A program made the position numbers and the translations under genes. Below the pieces are notes generated by a model, which was not told where the DNA came from, searched no databases, and saw only the letters and a program-made list of their open reading frames with translations. 64,000 nt of DNA from Cenococcum geophilum 1.58 (taxonomy: Eukaryota > Ascomycota > Dothideomycetes > Gloniales > Gloniaceae): positions 4,811,917 through 4,875,916 of the forward strand of contig KV748178.1 of the NCBI GenBank assembly GCA_001692895.1, written 5' to 3'. This document shows, piece after piece, positions 1 to 11,700 of this stretch (its first letter is position 1; every line of letters begins with the position of its first letter).

Positions 1-49
1 ATAATATCTAATAAAACGATATACTGCAGCAGTCTAGATTAATTACGCT

Positions 50-387
50 ATATTTTATGCGGATTATTAGATAAAAAAACTCCTATTAATTAGTGATAAA
101 ATCCAGCTGTCTGTTAGTAAAAGGCCGCTTATATTCCAAGCCGTGCTATATTAGCGGCACTCCGCTAAGGGGTCTTAATTGGTTTTTAGGGTCTACATAA
201 TTCCAACGCCCGCTTCTTAATTATTCGCATCTATATCTCTCTAATCCCCTCCTAAAAAGGACTTATAAAACTACTATTTACTAACGCCCTATAAATTAAG
301 AAAGTAAAAGTAAATTATAAAGGAGCTTTAATCTAGTTATCTACCCTACTCTATACGTAAAGGACCGAAGATTATCGCCGTACCTAT
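50..387 (+). repeat. Dispersed repeat, copy A
   Basis: This stretch is homologous to 8855-9116 plus 10676-10788. Shared landmarks include GCACTCCGCTAAGGGG near 160, a 'tagggtctacataattcc' block and the block 'attatcgccgtacct' near 370. The two copies differ mostly by C/T and G/A changes, as expected for RIP. No coding potential was recognised. Homology ends near 387, where copy B diverges. The family is unknown; it could be part of a larger element whose ends lie outside the window. Confidence 0.75.
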
Positions 388-1026
388 ATAGACTACTACT
401 AAGCTTAGAGCGTCCTTATAGAGTACCGTAGGAAAATTAACTCTATAATTAAAATTCTTAATTATATTAATAACTATTAATATTCGCGCTTACAAAAACA
501 GCTTATATAAGAATATTTTATAATATAGATAAGGAAAGTAAAGATAGAGCTATTAGGGAGTATAGGCTTTGTAGTATATAAGAATTAAATAAGCGACTTA
601 ATTGTAAATATAGCTCTAGAGCCTCTATATATATATAAGAAAGGTATAAATAGTAACGGAGTAATTAATTAAACTAGTAACTAAGTCGGTGACCAAGTTA
701 AGGTGTAGGTAATTTAATAGTATACTAGTAGTTGGTTATAGGGAGTAATCTAGGGTTCCTAGGGTTAAAGTACGCTAGGGCTTACGCTACTAGAATTTTT
801 TTATAGTAATTGGATATTATAAACGGTTAAATAAAATTAAATAGTATATCTACTTAAGGAATTAATAAGAGGGGTACTAGCCTAATATATAGGAATCTTA
901 CTTTATTTTTTTTATAGATAAGAAGTAGTATTAGGCTATAATACGACATAATTCCGCGCTCTTCCAACGTTAGTAGAAGATAAGCTATTAAGGAAATTAT
1001 TTCTAGAAGTAATATTAAGTAGCTCC

Positions 1027-1780
1027 TTACCCTTTACCCTTATCTATCTTTAGGGTATCCTCTAAGCGCTTAAATACGTCCTTATCTCCTAGCTTAGTCT
1101 TATCTTCCACCCTCTCTCCCTTAATATCCCCTAGTAATTCTAAGGCTGCTATATAAGATAATAGTAAAATCTGCGTCACTATTCGATTAATATACGCATT
1201 AAGCCTTCTATATCCGCAATTCGCATAAGAGAGTAGATTATTCTTAAGCAATAGAACCTACCCTCCTAGTATCGCAATATAGGATCTTAGATACACTCGG
1301 ACAGCTATAAGTTTGTATACTTATATTTCTAGGCCCTTAACCTACTCTTTCTTCTTCTATTAGCACTTATACGCTATAATACGGTTCTTTTTAAGATGGC
1401 TTTCGTGCTTAGCTAAGAAGGTAGGGTTAGCGGTACTATCTTCCTTAGAAACACCAAGAGGTTTACGGCCGTGGCGTGTTTTCTTTTCTGGTATGGTTAT
1501 AGTGCTAGTAGTAGCTTTTAGAGATGCCTTATATTGTTTTAGGGGGGATTACTAAGCTTATAATTGGGGGTAAACGGTTTCTTATTTCCTAAGGCGAGAC
1601 TCTTATTTATTTAAGTGGAATTAAATTAGTTCTAGAGCTCTAAAATCCGTAATACAGCTTAGGTAATAGGTTGTTAGGTTATATAGTTTAGCTATAAATT
1701 TTTAAGATAGTGGGGGGGCTTTCTTATTATTAGCGGGGGTAGGACTACGCTAGTAACTAGAGTCTTTCTAGCGTTGTTCG
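1027..1780 (-). pseudogene. Decayed bZIP transcription factor
   Basis: Read on the minus strand, one frame carries a basic-region leucine-zipper signature. The basic region lies near 1335-1395: an N-R-x-x-A-x-K-C motif followed by two stop codons where the family has Arg-Gln, then KKKE. A heptad-spaced zipper follows, with VLLLKNNLL and a downstream Cys as in fungal ATF/CREB-type factors. The last 74 codons (1251 to 1027) are open and end at TAA. The upstream segment to about 1560 is also readable (RHGRKPLG, KEDSTANPTF). The extent beyond 1560 is a guess. Intact members bind DNA as dimers and regulate stress or secondary-metabolism genes. Stops in the basic region and zipper mean this copy is dead. 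The family call rests on motif spacing, not a database search. Confidence 0.65.
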
Positions 1781-2418
1781 TCTACTTATAGATTTATAGA
1801 GGTAATAATAGTATATTTTCTAGAGCTATTAAAGTATTACTTACCTAGTTATCTATCTTAGGCGGAGAAGGATAATTATTAATATCAAATCCTCTATTCT
1901 GCTTAAAGCTAAAGCTAGTAGTATAGAGGGAGTTATAATCCTTAAATGGTAATAACTTACTTTAGGGAGGAGTATAAAGGATATTCCTAATATAAATGCT
2001 ATTATACTAATTGCTCCTATATAGGTCTGGAAAGCTCTAGAAAACGTTTACTTACTCTATTACTATAACAATAAAGCCTTAATATATATACTATTGTAGT
2101 ATAATAGATAGTAAAAGACTGGTCTTCGTTAGAATATGGCTTATATTTCCAATTCCTCCTATATAGACTAGAGTTTAAGGGTAATTTAGTTAATAAAAAG
2201 TGTCTTAAGTGTAGGGGTGTATATTTATAAATTCGAATATAGATTAATTAGAATTGATTAAGTAAGGGAACGCCACTCCTTTTAAGGTATAGCTGCTCGT
2301 AATATAAGGGTGAGATTAGGTTGTAATGTATTTAGTATATATTTATTAAGAACTAAAACCCTAGCTACTGCTATACTTTAAACTAAGGCCCTATAAAATA
2401 GGGGTATAATATATTACT

Positions 2419-2762
2419 TGTAACGGGATTAGCCCAGTTATAGTAGGAATGTCTTAGTAAAACACTTGATAGATAAATTCCAACGCTTTAACCAAATTCT
2501 GCCGAATTCTACCGGCTTAATTAAGTTCTGCTAAATTCTACTAGATCAATCAAATTCTACCAAAGTCCGTTAAAGACCGCGTGTATATATACGCACGCGT
2601 TAACCACCAAGCCCCTAACTATTTAATTATATAATTCTCTTGTTATTCCCTTCTCTTCTTTACGCAACATCTTATTCTTAGTAAGAGCTATATACCCTTA
2701 GATTTAGATAGAATTTATATTATTCCTTTAAATTTTCCCTAAAGTCTCTCTGCGCCCTTATA
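2419..2762 (+). repeat. 5' LTR of Gypsy copy 1
   Basis: Begins TGTAACGGG and ends CCCTTATA (from TACA by C-to-T). A TATA-like TTATATAAT lies near 2625. TACGCAACAT at 2661-2670 is the inferred start of the R region, by analogy with self-primed Tf1/sushi elements. Confidence 0.92.
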
Positions 2763-2778
2763 TTACATTACGTTAAAA
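2763..2778 (+). other. Putative self-primer binding site of Gypsy copy 1
   Basis: TTACATTACGTTAA follows the 5' LTR directly. Copy 2 reads TTACGTTGCGTTAA at the same place. The copy 2 version is complementary over ACGCAACGT to a site in the LTR. It does not begin with TGG as tRNA-primed sites do. Confidence 0.55.
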
Positions 2779-2899
2779 TAACTACTATTAAAATAGTAAA
2801 CGAACTTAAACCCTCCGCGTTAACTATAAGTATTATAGCCCTAGTTAGGGAATAGTTAACTATAATATAACAGTCCTTTACGGATACTTTAGCCCAACA

Positions 2900-5800
2900 G
2901 CGAGCGATATTAGAAGCTTAGTACCAGCAATTAATAGGAGTAATCTATAAAGAACTCTATAACCTTAAAGCACTTACGTTTAAGACCCTAATAGCAATAC
3001 CTATAAATAAAATTAAAATAACTATATACGAACCTAACCTATTAAATATAAACCCTAAACTAGTAATAGCAGCTTAACCTATACCTATAATAAACCTAGT
3101 ACCTACCACAAAATCTAAAAAGCTCCTTATCCCTTTAATGTTTAATAGAAATTAAAATAACCTACATTCCTTTATAACTAAGCTTTATCTTAAACTTTTT
3201 ATAAACTATAACCGATACCCTACTAAAGCTAGCAAGATTAGCTATAAAATATCTTATTTAAGTAAAGACGCTGCATAAACTATAGACCTATTCTTTTGTA
3301 ATAATACCTTTATTAATTTTAAAATCTTTATCTCTCTACTAGAATAAATATATAATAACACTAGCCGCGAACATATAGCTATTACTAAACTTAAAAACCT
3401 ATAATAATGGAACCAAGACTTTACCAGCTTCTTTTTAGAATTTTTAAGCCTTATTAGTAAACTAGATTAGAATAAAGCCGCTAGAGTTACTACTCTCCGT
3501 TAAGCTATTTTAGATAAAATTAGAGTATAGTTAGTAGGTAAAGAACTACTAAAGGACTTACCTAAATTTACTATAATATATTAACAAATTAATAAGGACC
3601 TTTAATATAATAAATAGACTTATTCTCTAAAGCTAACTATATCTTACGTTTAAAACTTTATAAAACTAGTATATACCTTAAAGCGCGATCCGTCTTTAAG
3701 ACCTAAAAGCCCTATATATAACCCTATAGACCTTAACGCCACTTAATTTTATATACCCTTAAGAACCAATAAACAAAGAATATAAGCCGTAAATAGAGAA
3801 TATTTTGGATATAGAAAAAAGGGATATATTTAAAGGGATTGCCAAACTTACCCTTTTAAAAAGGTCTGCCGTAGCTCCTCTTAATCCTTAAGTTGCACTT
3901 ATTTCACAAATTATACTTATTCTATAAATTATACTTAGTCGCTATAAAGCATCTTACTTTTAGTTAATTTAGAAAATAAGTTATCCTAGGGCTAAGTCGC
4001 GCCTTAGGATAAAAAGTAGAAGAGTATAAGTGTCTAGGCTCTTTTAGCGCTAATATATAATACAACTCCCTTAATATACTTAGTAAAATTTAAATACTTA
4101 AAAAATAAAAGGAAGTATAAATCCTTATAGATAGCGGAGCCACTAGTATAGGCTTTATTAATATAAACTACGCAAAAACTTAACGCTTAAATTTAAAGAA
4201 ACTTAATAAGCCCTAAGGCCTATAAGGCTTTAATAGTAAGCCTTTAATATACGGCGAACTAATATACTACGCTCTTATAAAGATGCGGATAGGCGAATAC
4301 CTTAAATATATTTCCCTATTTATAACACCCTTAAAGCATTATAAGGTAATACTTAGACATAAATAGCTAAAATAACACGACCCTTTAATTAGCTGGGTTA
4401 AAGAAATACTAAAAATCCATATAACCTACTGCTAAAGTTATTATTTAAAATACTACTTACCCTATAAATATATACATAACTATTTAAATTTAATATAATA
4501 TAAATTACCCTTACTATAAACCCTAAACTAATATAAAAAAGTTATAACTACTAATTATAGTAAAAAATGCGAAGATAATATATTAAAACCCCTTAAAATT
4601 TATATAATATAAGCTGCACCCTTTTATTTATTAGTAAGAAAACGAGACTATAAGATCTTTACTCTAACACTAGAAGATATTAAGAAAGCGTTAAAACTAA
4701 AGCAATATACTAACCCCTAACCTCTTATACTTAAAGAATATTATAATCTAATTAATACATTTAAGAAATAATTCGCAAATTAACTACCCCTATATTATAA
4801 TAAGCACGATTTTAAAATAGAACTTAAACCTAGTATAACGCTAAAGTTCGGCCTATTATATAGTATATTATAAGAAGAGCTACTAGTAATATAATAATAC
4901 CTTAAAGAGCACCTAGAGAAAGGATTTATTCGCCCTAATTAATTACTATTTACCTTACCTATACTATTTATTAAAAAACTTAGAGAAGGCTTAAAGTTCT
5001 ATATTAATTATTAAGCCCTAAATATAATTATAATTTAAAACTAATATCCAATTCCTCTACTTTAAGAAACGCTTAACCGCTTAGTAAAAGTATAATACTT
5101 TATAAAACTTAACGTAGTTACTACCTTTAATTAAATCTATGTTTATAAAGGAGATAAAAAGTATATAGCTTTCTATATATAATAGGGACTTTTTAAATAC
5201 CTAATAATGCCGTTTAGTGTAAAGAACGGTTTTAGTACGTTTTAGTAATATATTAATAATACGCTTCGCAAATTCCTTAATATATTTATTACCGCGTATA
5301 TTAATAATATCTTAATCTATTTATCTTCGCTTTTTAAGCATTAGAAGTATATCTAAATAGTTTTTAAACGCCTATAAGACGCGGGCTTATAATATAATAT
5401 TAAGAAGTGCAAGTTCTATATATCTAAAGTTATATACTTAGGCCTAATTATATCCTATAACGGAATTAAAATAGACCCTAAGAAAATTGCTGTAATTATA
5501 AACTAGGAAAGTCCTAGTAGTATATAAGATATCTAAGGATTTCTAGAATTCGCAAATTTTTACTATTAATTTATTAATCACTTTTTAAAAATTATTTAGC
5601 TATTAGTAAACTTAATAAGGAAGAATATAAGATTTAAATAAACTACTAAATATAAATAAGCTTTTAATAACCTAAAATATTATTTTATAACTACTCTAAT
5701 TCTTACCTACTTTAATCTAGACCTTAAATGCATTGTTAAAATAGACTTATCTAATTATATATTAGGAGGAGCATTATTATAATATAATAAAAACGGCAAG

Positions 5801-8330
5801 CTGCGCCTAGTAGCCTTTCTCTCCTAGAAACTTACCCCTACTAAATTAAATTATAAGATATATAATAAGGAACTACTTATAATTATTAAATGCTTTAAAT
5901 AATAGCGTCTAAAACTTAAAGGATTATTATTCCTAATATACGTATTAACGGACTATAAAAGCCTATAGTACTTTATAACTATAAAGCAATTAATATAGCG
6001 CCAAATTCGTTAGGCCGAATACCTCTTATAATTTAACTTTAAGATTACGTACTAACCTAGTAAACTTAATTAAAAGCCTAACTTATTAATATAACAATTA
6101 TAAAACTTACCTATAAACGCCTCTAATAAATAGATTACAAATTAATTACGAATTCTATTGCCCCCTAAATACTTTAAGAAACTATACCCTATATTTTTAA
6201 ACGCGGAGCTTAATAGAAATAAATTAGAAATTAATAAGTAGAATATAGAAATTAATAAATTAACAAAGTATAAATATAAGAACGACCCCTAGATAGTAGA
6301 TATAATAAAAGCAATTTAAATAGAGAAACGGTAATATAAGGATATTACACTCGCTAAATATAAAATCTATAATAATTGGTTATACTATTAACAGAAGATA
6401 GTAGTCCTAAATTCTAAACCCTTATAATTTAAGATACTTGAATTTATATACGATTCCCCTATAGTAGGGCACCCTAGCTATATAAAGACCTATAAGATTA
6501 TTTAATAAGTATATTACTAGCCTATAATACACAACTATATATAAAAATACATTTAAGTATATAGAATGTGCGTACGTAAAAAGACCTCTTATATAAAGAA
6601 GTAAGGAGTACTTTAACCATTGCTAATTCTAATGCAAAGATAGTAAGATATCTTAATTAACTTCGTAGTTAACCTGCCTAATAGTAATAGGTTTACGAAT
6701 ATTATAGTAGTTATTAACCGTCTTATAAAAATACAATATATAATTCCTATAGACTTAATTAATATAATATTAGTAGCTAAATATTTTATTAAGTATATTT
6801 TTAAGCTATACAGACTTTCTAATTTAATAATATCCGACTATAGAAGCCAGTTTATTTTAGACTTCTAGTAAGCCCTATATAAATAATTAAGTATATAAAC
6901 ACAACTCTTAACTATATTTTATTTAAAAATAGATAGTTAAACTAAAATTGTAAACGCAATTATAGAATAATACCTATAAATATACTGCTCCTACCTACAA
7001 GACAACTAGAAAAAGTGGCTACCTTTAGCTAAGTTTACTACGAATAATATAAGAAATAAATTAATAGGCGTAACGCTGTTCTATACAACCTATAGACAAA
7101 ACCCTTAACTTAAATTTAAACTATAACCCAAAATTAATATAACAGGACCTATAATTAAGAGGATTTAACTAATTAACGTATATAACTTTATTAATTAAAT
7201 AAAGCAGTTAACGGAACTATTATAAAGTAAATTAGCGTACGCTTAAATAGTATAAAAATGGCATATAAATAAAGAACGAGCTCTCGCGTGGGACTTTAAG
7301 GAAGGTAATATAGTTTACCTAAATATACGAAACCTAAAGACTTAACGACCCTTAAAGAAACTAGACTAGAAGTTCACGGGCCTATACCAAATTAAGAAAA
7401 AACTAAGCCTATATACTTATAAGCTTAAACTACTAACTAAAATAAAAATACATCTAACCTTTTATGTAAACTTACTATAACCCTTAAAAAGTAAACCTAT
7501 AACTTATAAAGTACTACCGCCACCTCCTATAATTGTTAATAATGGTAACAGTTCTTACTTTATTAACTTAATTAATAATATATAATAGAAAACATAATTT
7601 AAACAATTTAAACTTCTTATTAAGTAAAAAGGATATTGTTGGGAATAAAGGCAAGTGGTCACTATATAAGGCAAATTGCCATTACGGGTGGCAAGTTGCC
7701 GTTACGTGCGGCAAGTTGCCGTCACGTGTCGCCGCGGCAGTAGCGTGGCGAGGAGCCTTAAGCTCCTCGCCCTCCCTGACATATACAAGAACAACAATCA
7801 TTATACTATCTACGAACCGTAGCTACGTGATATCCCCTTGTGTAACCAACAGATATAAAATATAAACTTAGGAAACCTATAACTAGATTAAGACCAACGC
7901 GCCTTCCCTAGTAAAAGAATTCTATAAAGACTATCCTTTGCGGCCTACTTTAGCTAAATAGATATAATATAAAGGTAAATAACTGCTACCTAATATAAAT
8001 ATATAAAATATAATAGCAGAAAGCTTAAAATTAAAAAGAACTTAAAATACGTTATAACGTTTATAATATAATTACGTAATATATAAGATATTAAGGAACT
8101 TTAACTAGCGGTTAAAGTTATTTAATTAATTAGATTTACCTTACTAAGACTTACTATAAAGATATTAGTTTGGCTTACCGCCTTAACTAAGCTAATAGTA
8201 ATTTTCTATACCGGGTATAAAAAATCCTAATTAGCCTACTTAACAATTAGAACTAGTAAAACCCTATACCGCTACCTAACGCGAAAATATAATACGCGAT
8301 AAGTTATAAGTCTTAACTAAATTTAAATTA
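2900..8330 (+). pseudogene. gag-pol of Gypsy copy 1, dead
   Basis: Gag lies in about 2900-3900 and ends in a degenerate CCHC knuckle (GYRKKGY near 3820, Cys and His turned to Tyr). The protease active site LIDSGAT is at about 4120. In the reverse transcriptase the catalytic Y-x-D-D reads Tyr-Ile-Asn-Asn at 5297-5308. RNase H follows. Integrase is recognisable at about 6440-7200 from its zinc region, the VNLPNSNRF block and the SDYRSQF block. The C-terminus holds a chromodomain-like segment near 7590-7960, interrupted by a solo LTR at 7637. Dozens of TAA/TAG stops, almost no TGA, and loss of both catalytic Asp residues leave no function. A chromodomain normally targets integration to heterochromatin. 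Confidence 0.88.
7632..7856 (+). mobile_element. Solo Copia-type LTR nested in Gypsy copy 1
   Basis: A 215-bp insert (7637-7851), absent from copy 2, runs from TGTTGGGAAT to CCAACA and is bounded by the direct repeat GATAT (7632-7636, 7852-7856). This is what recombination between two LTRs leaves behind. It is GC-rich and keeps CpA and TpG, so it escaped RIP. It has three 20-bp tandem units beginning GCAA(A/G)TTGCC (7671, 7691, 7711) and a 9-bp-stem hairpin (7748-7756 with 7762-7770). Its ends, GGCAAGTTGCCGTC motif and hairpin resemble the LTRs of the Copia element at 34169-40429, so it is a related family. It could be read in either direction; plus is chosen by comparison with that element. 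Confidence 0.92.
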
Positions 8331-8356
8331 TTTAAATTATTTAGACCTTTAGCTAA

Positions 8357-8368
8357 AATGGGGGGTAC
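8357..8368 (+). other. Polypurine tract of Gypsy copy 1
   Basis: AATGGGGGGTAC lies directly against the 3' LTR start at 8369. This is the usual plus-strand primer position. Confidence 0.7.
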
Positions 8369-8712
8369 TATAACGGGACTAGCCTAGTTATAGTAGGAAC
8401 ATCTTGATAAAACACTTAATAGATAAATTCCGACGCTTTAACCAAATTCTGCCAAATTCTATTAGCTTAATTAACTTCTACCAAATTCTGCTAGATTAAT
8501 TGAATTTTACTAAAGTCCATTAAAGACTATGTGTGTATATACGCACGTATTAACCACCAAGCCCCTAACTATTTAATTATATAATTCTCTTGCTATTCCC
8601 TTCTCTTCTTTACGTAACGTCTTATTCTTAGCGAGAGCTATATACCCTTAGATTTAGATAGAATTTATATTATTCCTTTAAATCTTTCCCAGAGTCTCTT
8701 TGTGCCCTTACA
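8369..8712 (+). repeat. 3' LTR of Gypsy copy 1
   Basis: 344 bp, TATAACGGG (from TGTAACGGG) to CCCTTACA, followed by TTACT. Same length as the 5' LTR with scattered transitions. Confidence 0.92.
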
Positions 8713-9104
8713 TTACTATAGAATTCTAAAATTTAACTATACTAACTTATAAGTTAAAATGGTTAGGCGTAGTGTATATTAATACCAGTGGCATATTTAT
8801 ATAGCTAAACACGTAACTTCCTAGCTAATCGACGATTAGCTAAGCCTCGAATATTATAATTTATAAGGATTGTTAAATAAAGAACTCTTATTAATTAGTA
8901 ATAAATTTAGCTACCTATTAGTAAAAAGCCGCTTATATTTTAAGCTATACTATAATAGTAGCACTCCGCTAAGGGGCCTTAACTAGTTTTTAGGGTCTAT
9001 ATAATTCCTACGCCCTCTTCTTCTTAACTATTTATATTTATATCTCTTTAATCCCTTCCTAAAAAAAGGCTTATAAAACTATTATTTACTAATGCCTTAG
9101 AAGT

Positions 9105-10675
9105 AAAAGTAAATTAAAAGAAAACCACGTAATTAAGAAGGTCTATATAGAAGAGGTTAATAAAGATAGGGAAAAACTAGCAGCTAGTACTAGCTCTAAT
9201 TCTAGCCCTAAAAACTCTACTATAAAGCACCTCTTATAGCCAAAAACACAGCTACTATCTCTTATCTCTAGAGTTCAGCAGCTAACTTAAAATTGGAAAA
9301 TAGAGAGAACCTCTCTAAATTGGCAAAAACCGTGATCTCCTCCTATTTCTGCATCCTTTTCTATCTTAAAAAGTAGTAAGGAAGAAGCTGTATAAGAACA
9401 CCTAAGACTAGTAGAAAATCTATAAGATTACCTAGAGTGGGATTTTATAGATATATACTATATAAATAGCTCTAAAGATAGCAAATTAAGTGCTGCAGCT
9501 GTATGCGAAATAGGAGAGAGAAATAGGATTAAATATGCAACAAACTAGAACCTAGGACCCTATATGGAAATTATAAACGCGGAACTCTATATAGTCTATA
9601 GGGCCTTAAAACACCTAAAGCAACAAAGATTAAAAGAGAAAAAGGTTTATATCTTTATAGATAGCTAAGCAGCTATTAAAAGATTATAACTAAATGCTCT
9701 TACGGGAGGGCAAGAATTAGTCTTTAAAATTACGCAAAGCTGTTCCTATCTAGCTAGTAGGAATATCTCTATTAACTTCTATTAGGTCCCTAGCCACCTA
9801 GGAATCTATAGAAATAAAGTAGCAAATAAGCTAGCTAAAATAGGCCTCTCTAGAAGAAAAATAAAATCTTCTTATACGTCTTTATCCTATATAGGGAGAG
9901 TAGTAAGAGAAAAGATACTAGAATAGTTGCAAAACAATTGGCAACAGAGTAAGAGTAAAGGAAAACACTATACTAGGATCTGTAAAGGAAGCTATTCCTT
10001 CTCTCTTAAAGCACCTAAGGATAGATATCCTAAAAAGCTACAATCTGCCTTCTTCCAGCTAAAACTAGGAAAAGGCTATTTTAGATCCTTTACTAGAATG
10101 GTAAAGACAAATAAAAAAGGCAGATGCTTTAGGGAATATATTGCTATACAAACCCCTAAGCACCTACTACTAGACTGTAGCCTATATAAGGAAGAGAGAA
10201 AGAAAATGCAAAGATAACTAGGCTCCTCTCTCTCTCTAAAAAAGTTATTTTATACAAAAAAAGGAAGAGAAGCGCTTTTCCTATTTCTAGATAGGACAGA
10301 AATAGCTACTAGAAAGTGGCTAAGAGCAGTAAGATCTCTAGAAGGAGGTAACTCCTACTAGGATTCTAGTAGATAGATATTAGAAAGCAAAAGGACAAAA
10401 GTAAACTACAAAAGGATAGGGACAGGCGTTAGGATTTCTTATTTCTTAATTTTTTCTACCGTTTTCTTATTACCTAATAGTTATTAGCAAACTAGTATTC
10501 TTACTAGAGAGCTATAAGCTAATAGGACATAGTTACTAGTATATGTTAAGCTGCCCGAGAGGAATTTATATATATAGAGCTATAGCGCCATAGCCTAGAG
10601 GCTGCATGCGTAGTATTGTACGTAGTATAATACAATCGGATATAAATAAAAAAAAATATAAAAAAAAGTAAATTA
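9105..10675 (+). mobile_element. 5'-truncated Tad1-type LINE with target duplication
   Basis: The insert runs from about 9117 to 10663. It ends in an A-rich tail and is flanked by AAAAGTAAATTA on both sides (9105-9116 and 10664-10675). It interrupts repeat copy B, so the insertion is supported by an empty-site comparison with copy A. Only the 3' part of a LINE is present: RNase H, the C-terminal Cys/His segment and a 3' UTR containing GCCATAGCCTAGAGGCTGCA near 10590. The same 3' UTR recurs at 28720-28850 (plus) and 43457-43720 (minus). It is less mutated than the Gypsy copies, so it is probably younger. Confidence 0.85.
9430..10217 (+). pseudogene. LINE RNase H domain and C-terminal Cys-rich tail
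   Basis: One frame from about 9430 reads as RNase H: a first acidic block (DIYYINSSKDS), GPYMEIINAELY, VYIFIDS and VPSHLGIYRNKVANKLAKIGL. These are the order and spacing of the LINE RNase H domain, with a few Asp-to-Asn changes and TAG/TAA in place of Gln/Trp. The last 96 codons, 9927-10217, are uninterrupted. They end in the family's C-terminal motif, an AIQTPKHLLLDC-type segment (one Cys apparently changed) and KEER. The domain would remove RNA from the cDNA hybrid. It is dead because of upstream stops and loss of the reverse transcriptase. Confidence 0.8.
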
Positions 10676-10959
10676 AGATAAGATGGGTTTTATTAGGATC
10701 TTAGTTAATATTACTTAGAAGAGCCTTAATCTAGTTCTCTACCCTACTCTATACGTAAAGGACTGAAGATTATCGCCGTACCTAGAATATCTACTTTAAA
10801 TACCCGTATAAATTTAAGCAATAGTTAATACGGGCTCTCTCTATAGATTACGCATCTAGAATTATATAAATTACTTCTATTTAGGTGGAATAAAATATAT
10901 AATAAACTATATGCTAAAGCTTTACTCTATTATAAATAGGACATATACTTTAAACAAAG

Positions 10960-11700
10960 ATTACTGCTTCTCTTCGCACCTAGGCCGACTCCCGGGCTTC
11001 TAGCGCCCGAATTACCTAAACCCCCCCCCCTTTAAGATATATAAATAGCTAAGGGGAATTCCTTTTCTTTTATGCAAATATAATCAATACCTTACGTAAA
11101 AAGGGCTAGTATTAGCAAATGCTTAAACCTAGCTCCCACGTAAGGGCAATTATTGCTTATAACTAATCTAGCTTTACTCTATCTTTATAAATCATATTAA
11201 GTCTTAAGTTAATACTAAATATATAGAGCCAGTGTTTAATTACTTACTTATTAAGCCGGGGGTTGTATTTAATATTATAGGCTAATTATAAAGTTCGGCC
11301 TAGGCGTTAGAAGTATAGAGAGTATCTATTTTAGTAGACCGCTAAGCTAGGGTAAGATATAAATATTTAAAGAATAACATATATATAGCGCTAAGCTAAA
11401 GCTATCCAAGCTGTTTTTTAAGTTTTTCTTTATAATCTCTAGCGTATAATAGGTCTTTATTTCTATTAGAGACCTCTTTTATAAGTCTAATATTAATTTC
11501 TCTTATTTTTTTAGATTTTAAGTAAAATATAAAGGCTAGGTCTTTGTTAAGAACCTTAGAGAACTCTTTAGCCTAAAGCAGCCCTTTTTAGAAAATGACC
11601 TTATACTATAGGGTAGCGAGTTTAGTATTTTAGTTAGCGACTATTCCCTTAAGCATAACTATATACTCTTTTATGCTTTTTTATATAGTATATCTAGATC
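10960..11700 (-). pseudogene. Decayed coiled-coil protein, possibly a retrotransposon gag
   Basis: On the minus strand from about 11700 down to 11400 a frame rich in Lys, Glu and Leu reads with only TAA/TAG interruptions (for example KEFSKVLNKDLAF and ARDYKEKLKKQ), suggesting a coiled coil. It continues into an RSTKI segment. In many fungal Gypsy gags a coiled coil precedes a similar R-S-x-K-I/L start of the capsid region. I see no protease or reverse transcriptase beyond it. The gag reading is inference; another coiled-coil protein is possible. Confidence 0.35.

Larger units (their letters stand above)
2414..8717 (+). mobile_element. Ty3/Gypsy chromovirus copy 1, full length, RIPped
   Basis: A complete LTR retrotransposon, 2419-8712, flanked by the 5-bp target duplication TTACT (2414-2418 and 8713-8717). 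The 344-bp LTRs are 2419-2762 and 8369-8712. Without the nested solo LTR and its duplicated GATAT, the element is 6074 bp, against 6073 bp for copy 2 at 19127-25199. The order is gag, protease, reverse transcriptase, RNase H, integrase, chromodomain, all on the plus strand. All frames are broken by TAA/TAG. Dispersed transitions between the copies and the shared length indicate one family mutated independently by RIP. Confidence 0.95.
8855..10788 (+). repeat. Dispersed repeat, copy B, split by a LINE
   Basis: Homologous to 50-387. The left part is 8855-9116 and the right part is about 10715-10788, starting AGAGCCTTAATCTAG. Between them sit a LINE and about 40 bp absent from copy A. Just before it, at 8823-8841, is a near-perfect inverted repeat, AGCTAATCG-A-CGATTAGCT. 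Confidence 0.75.
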
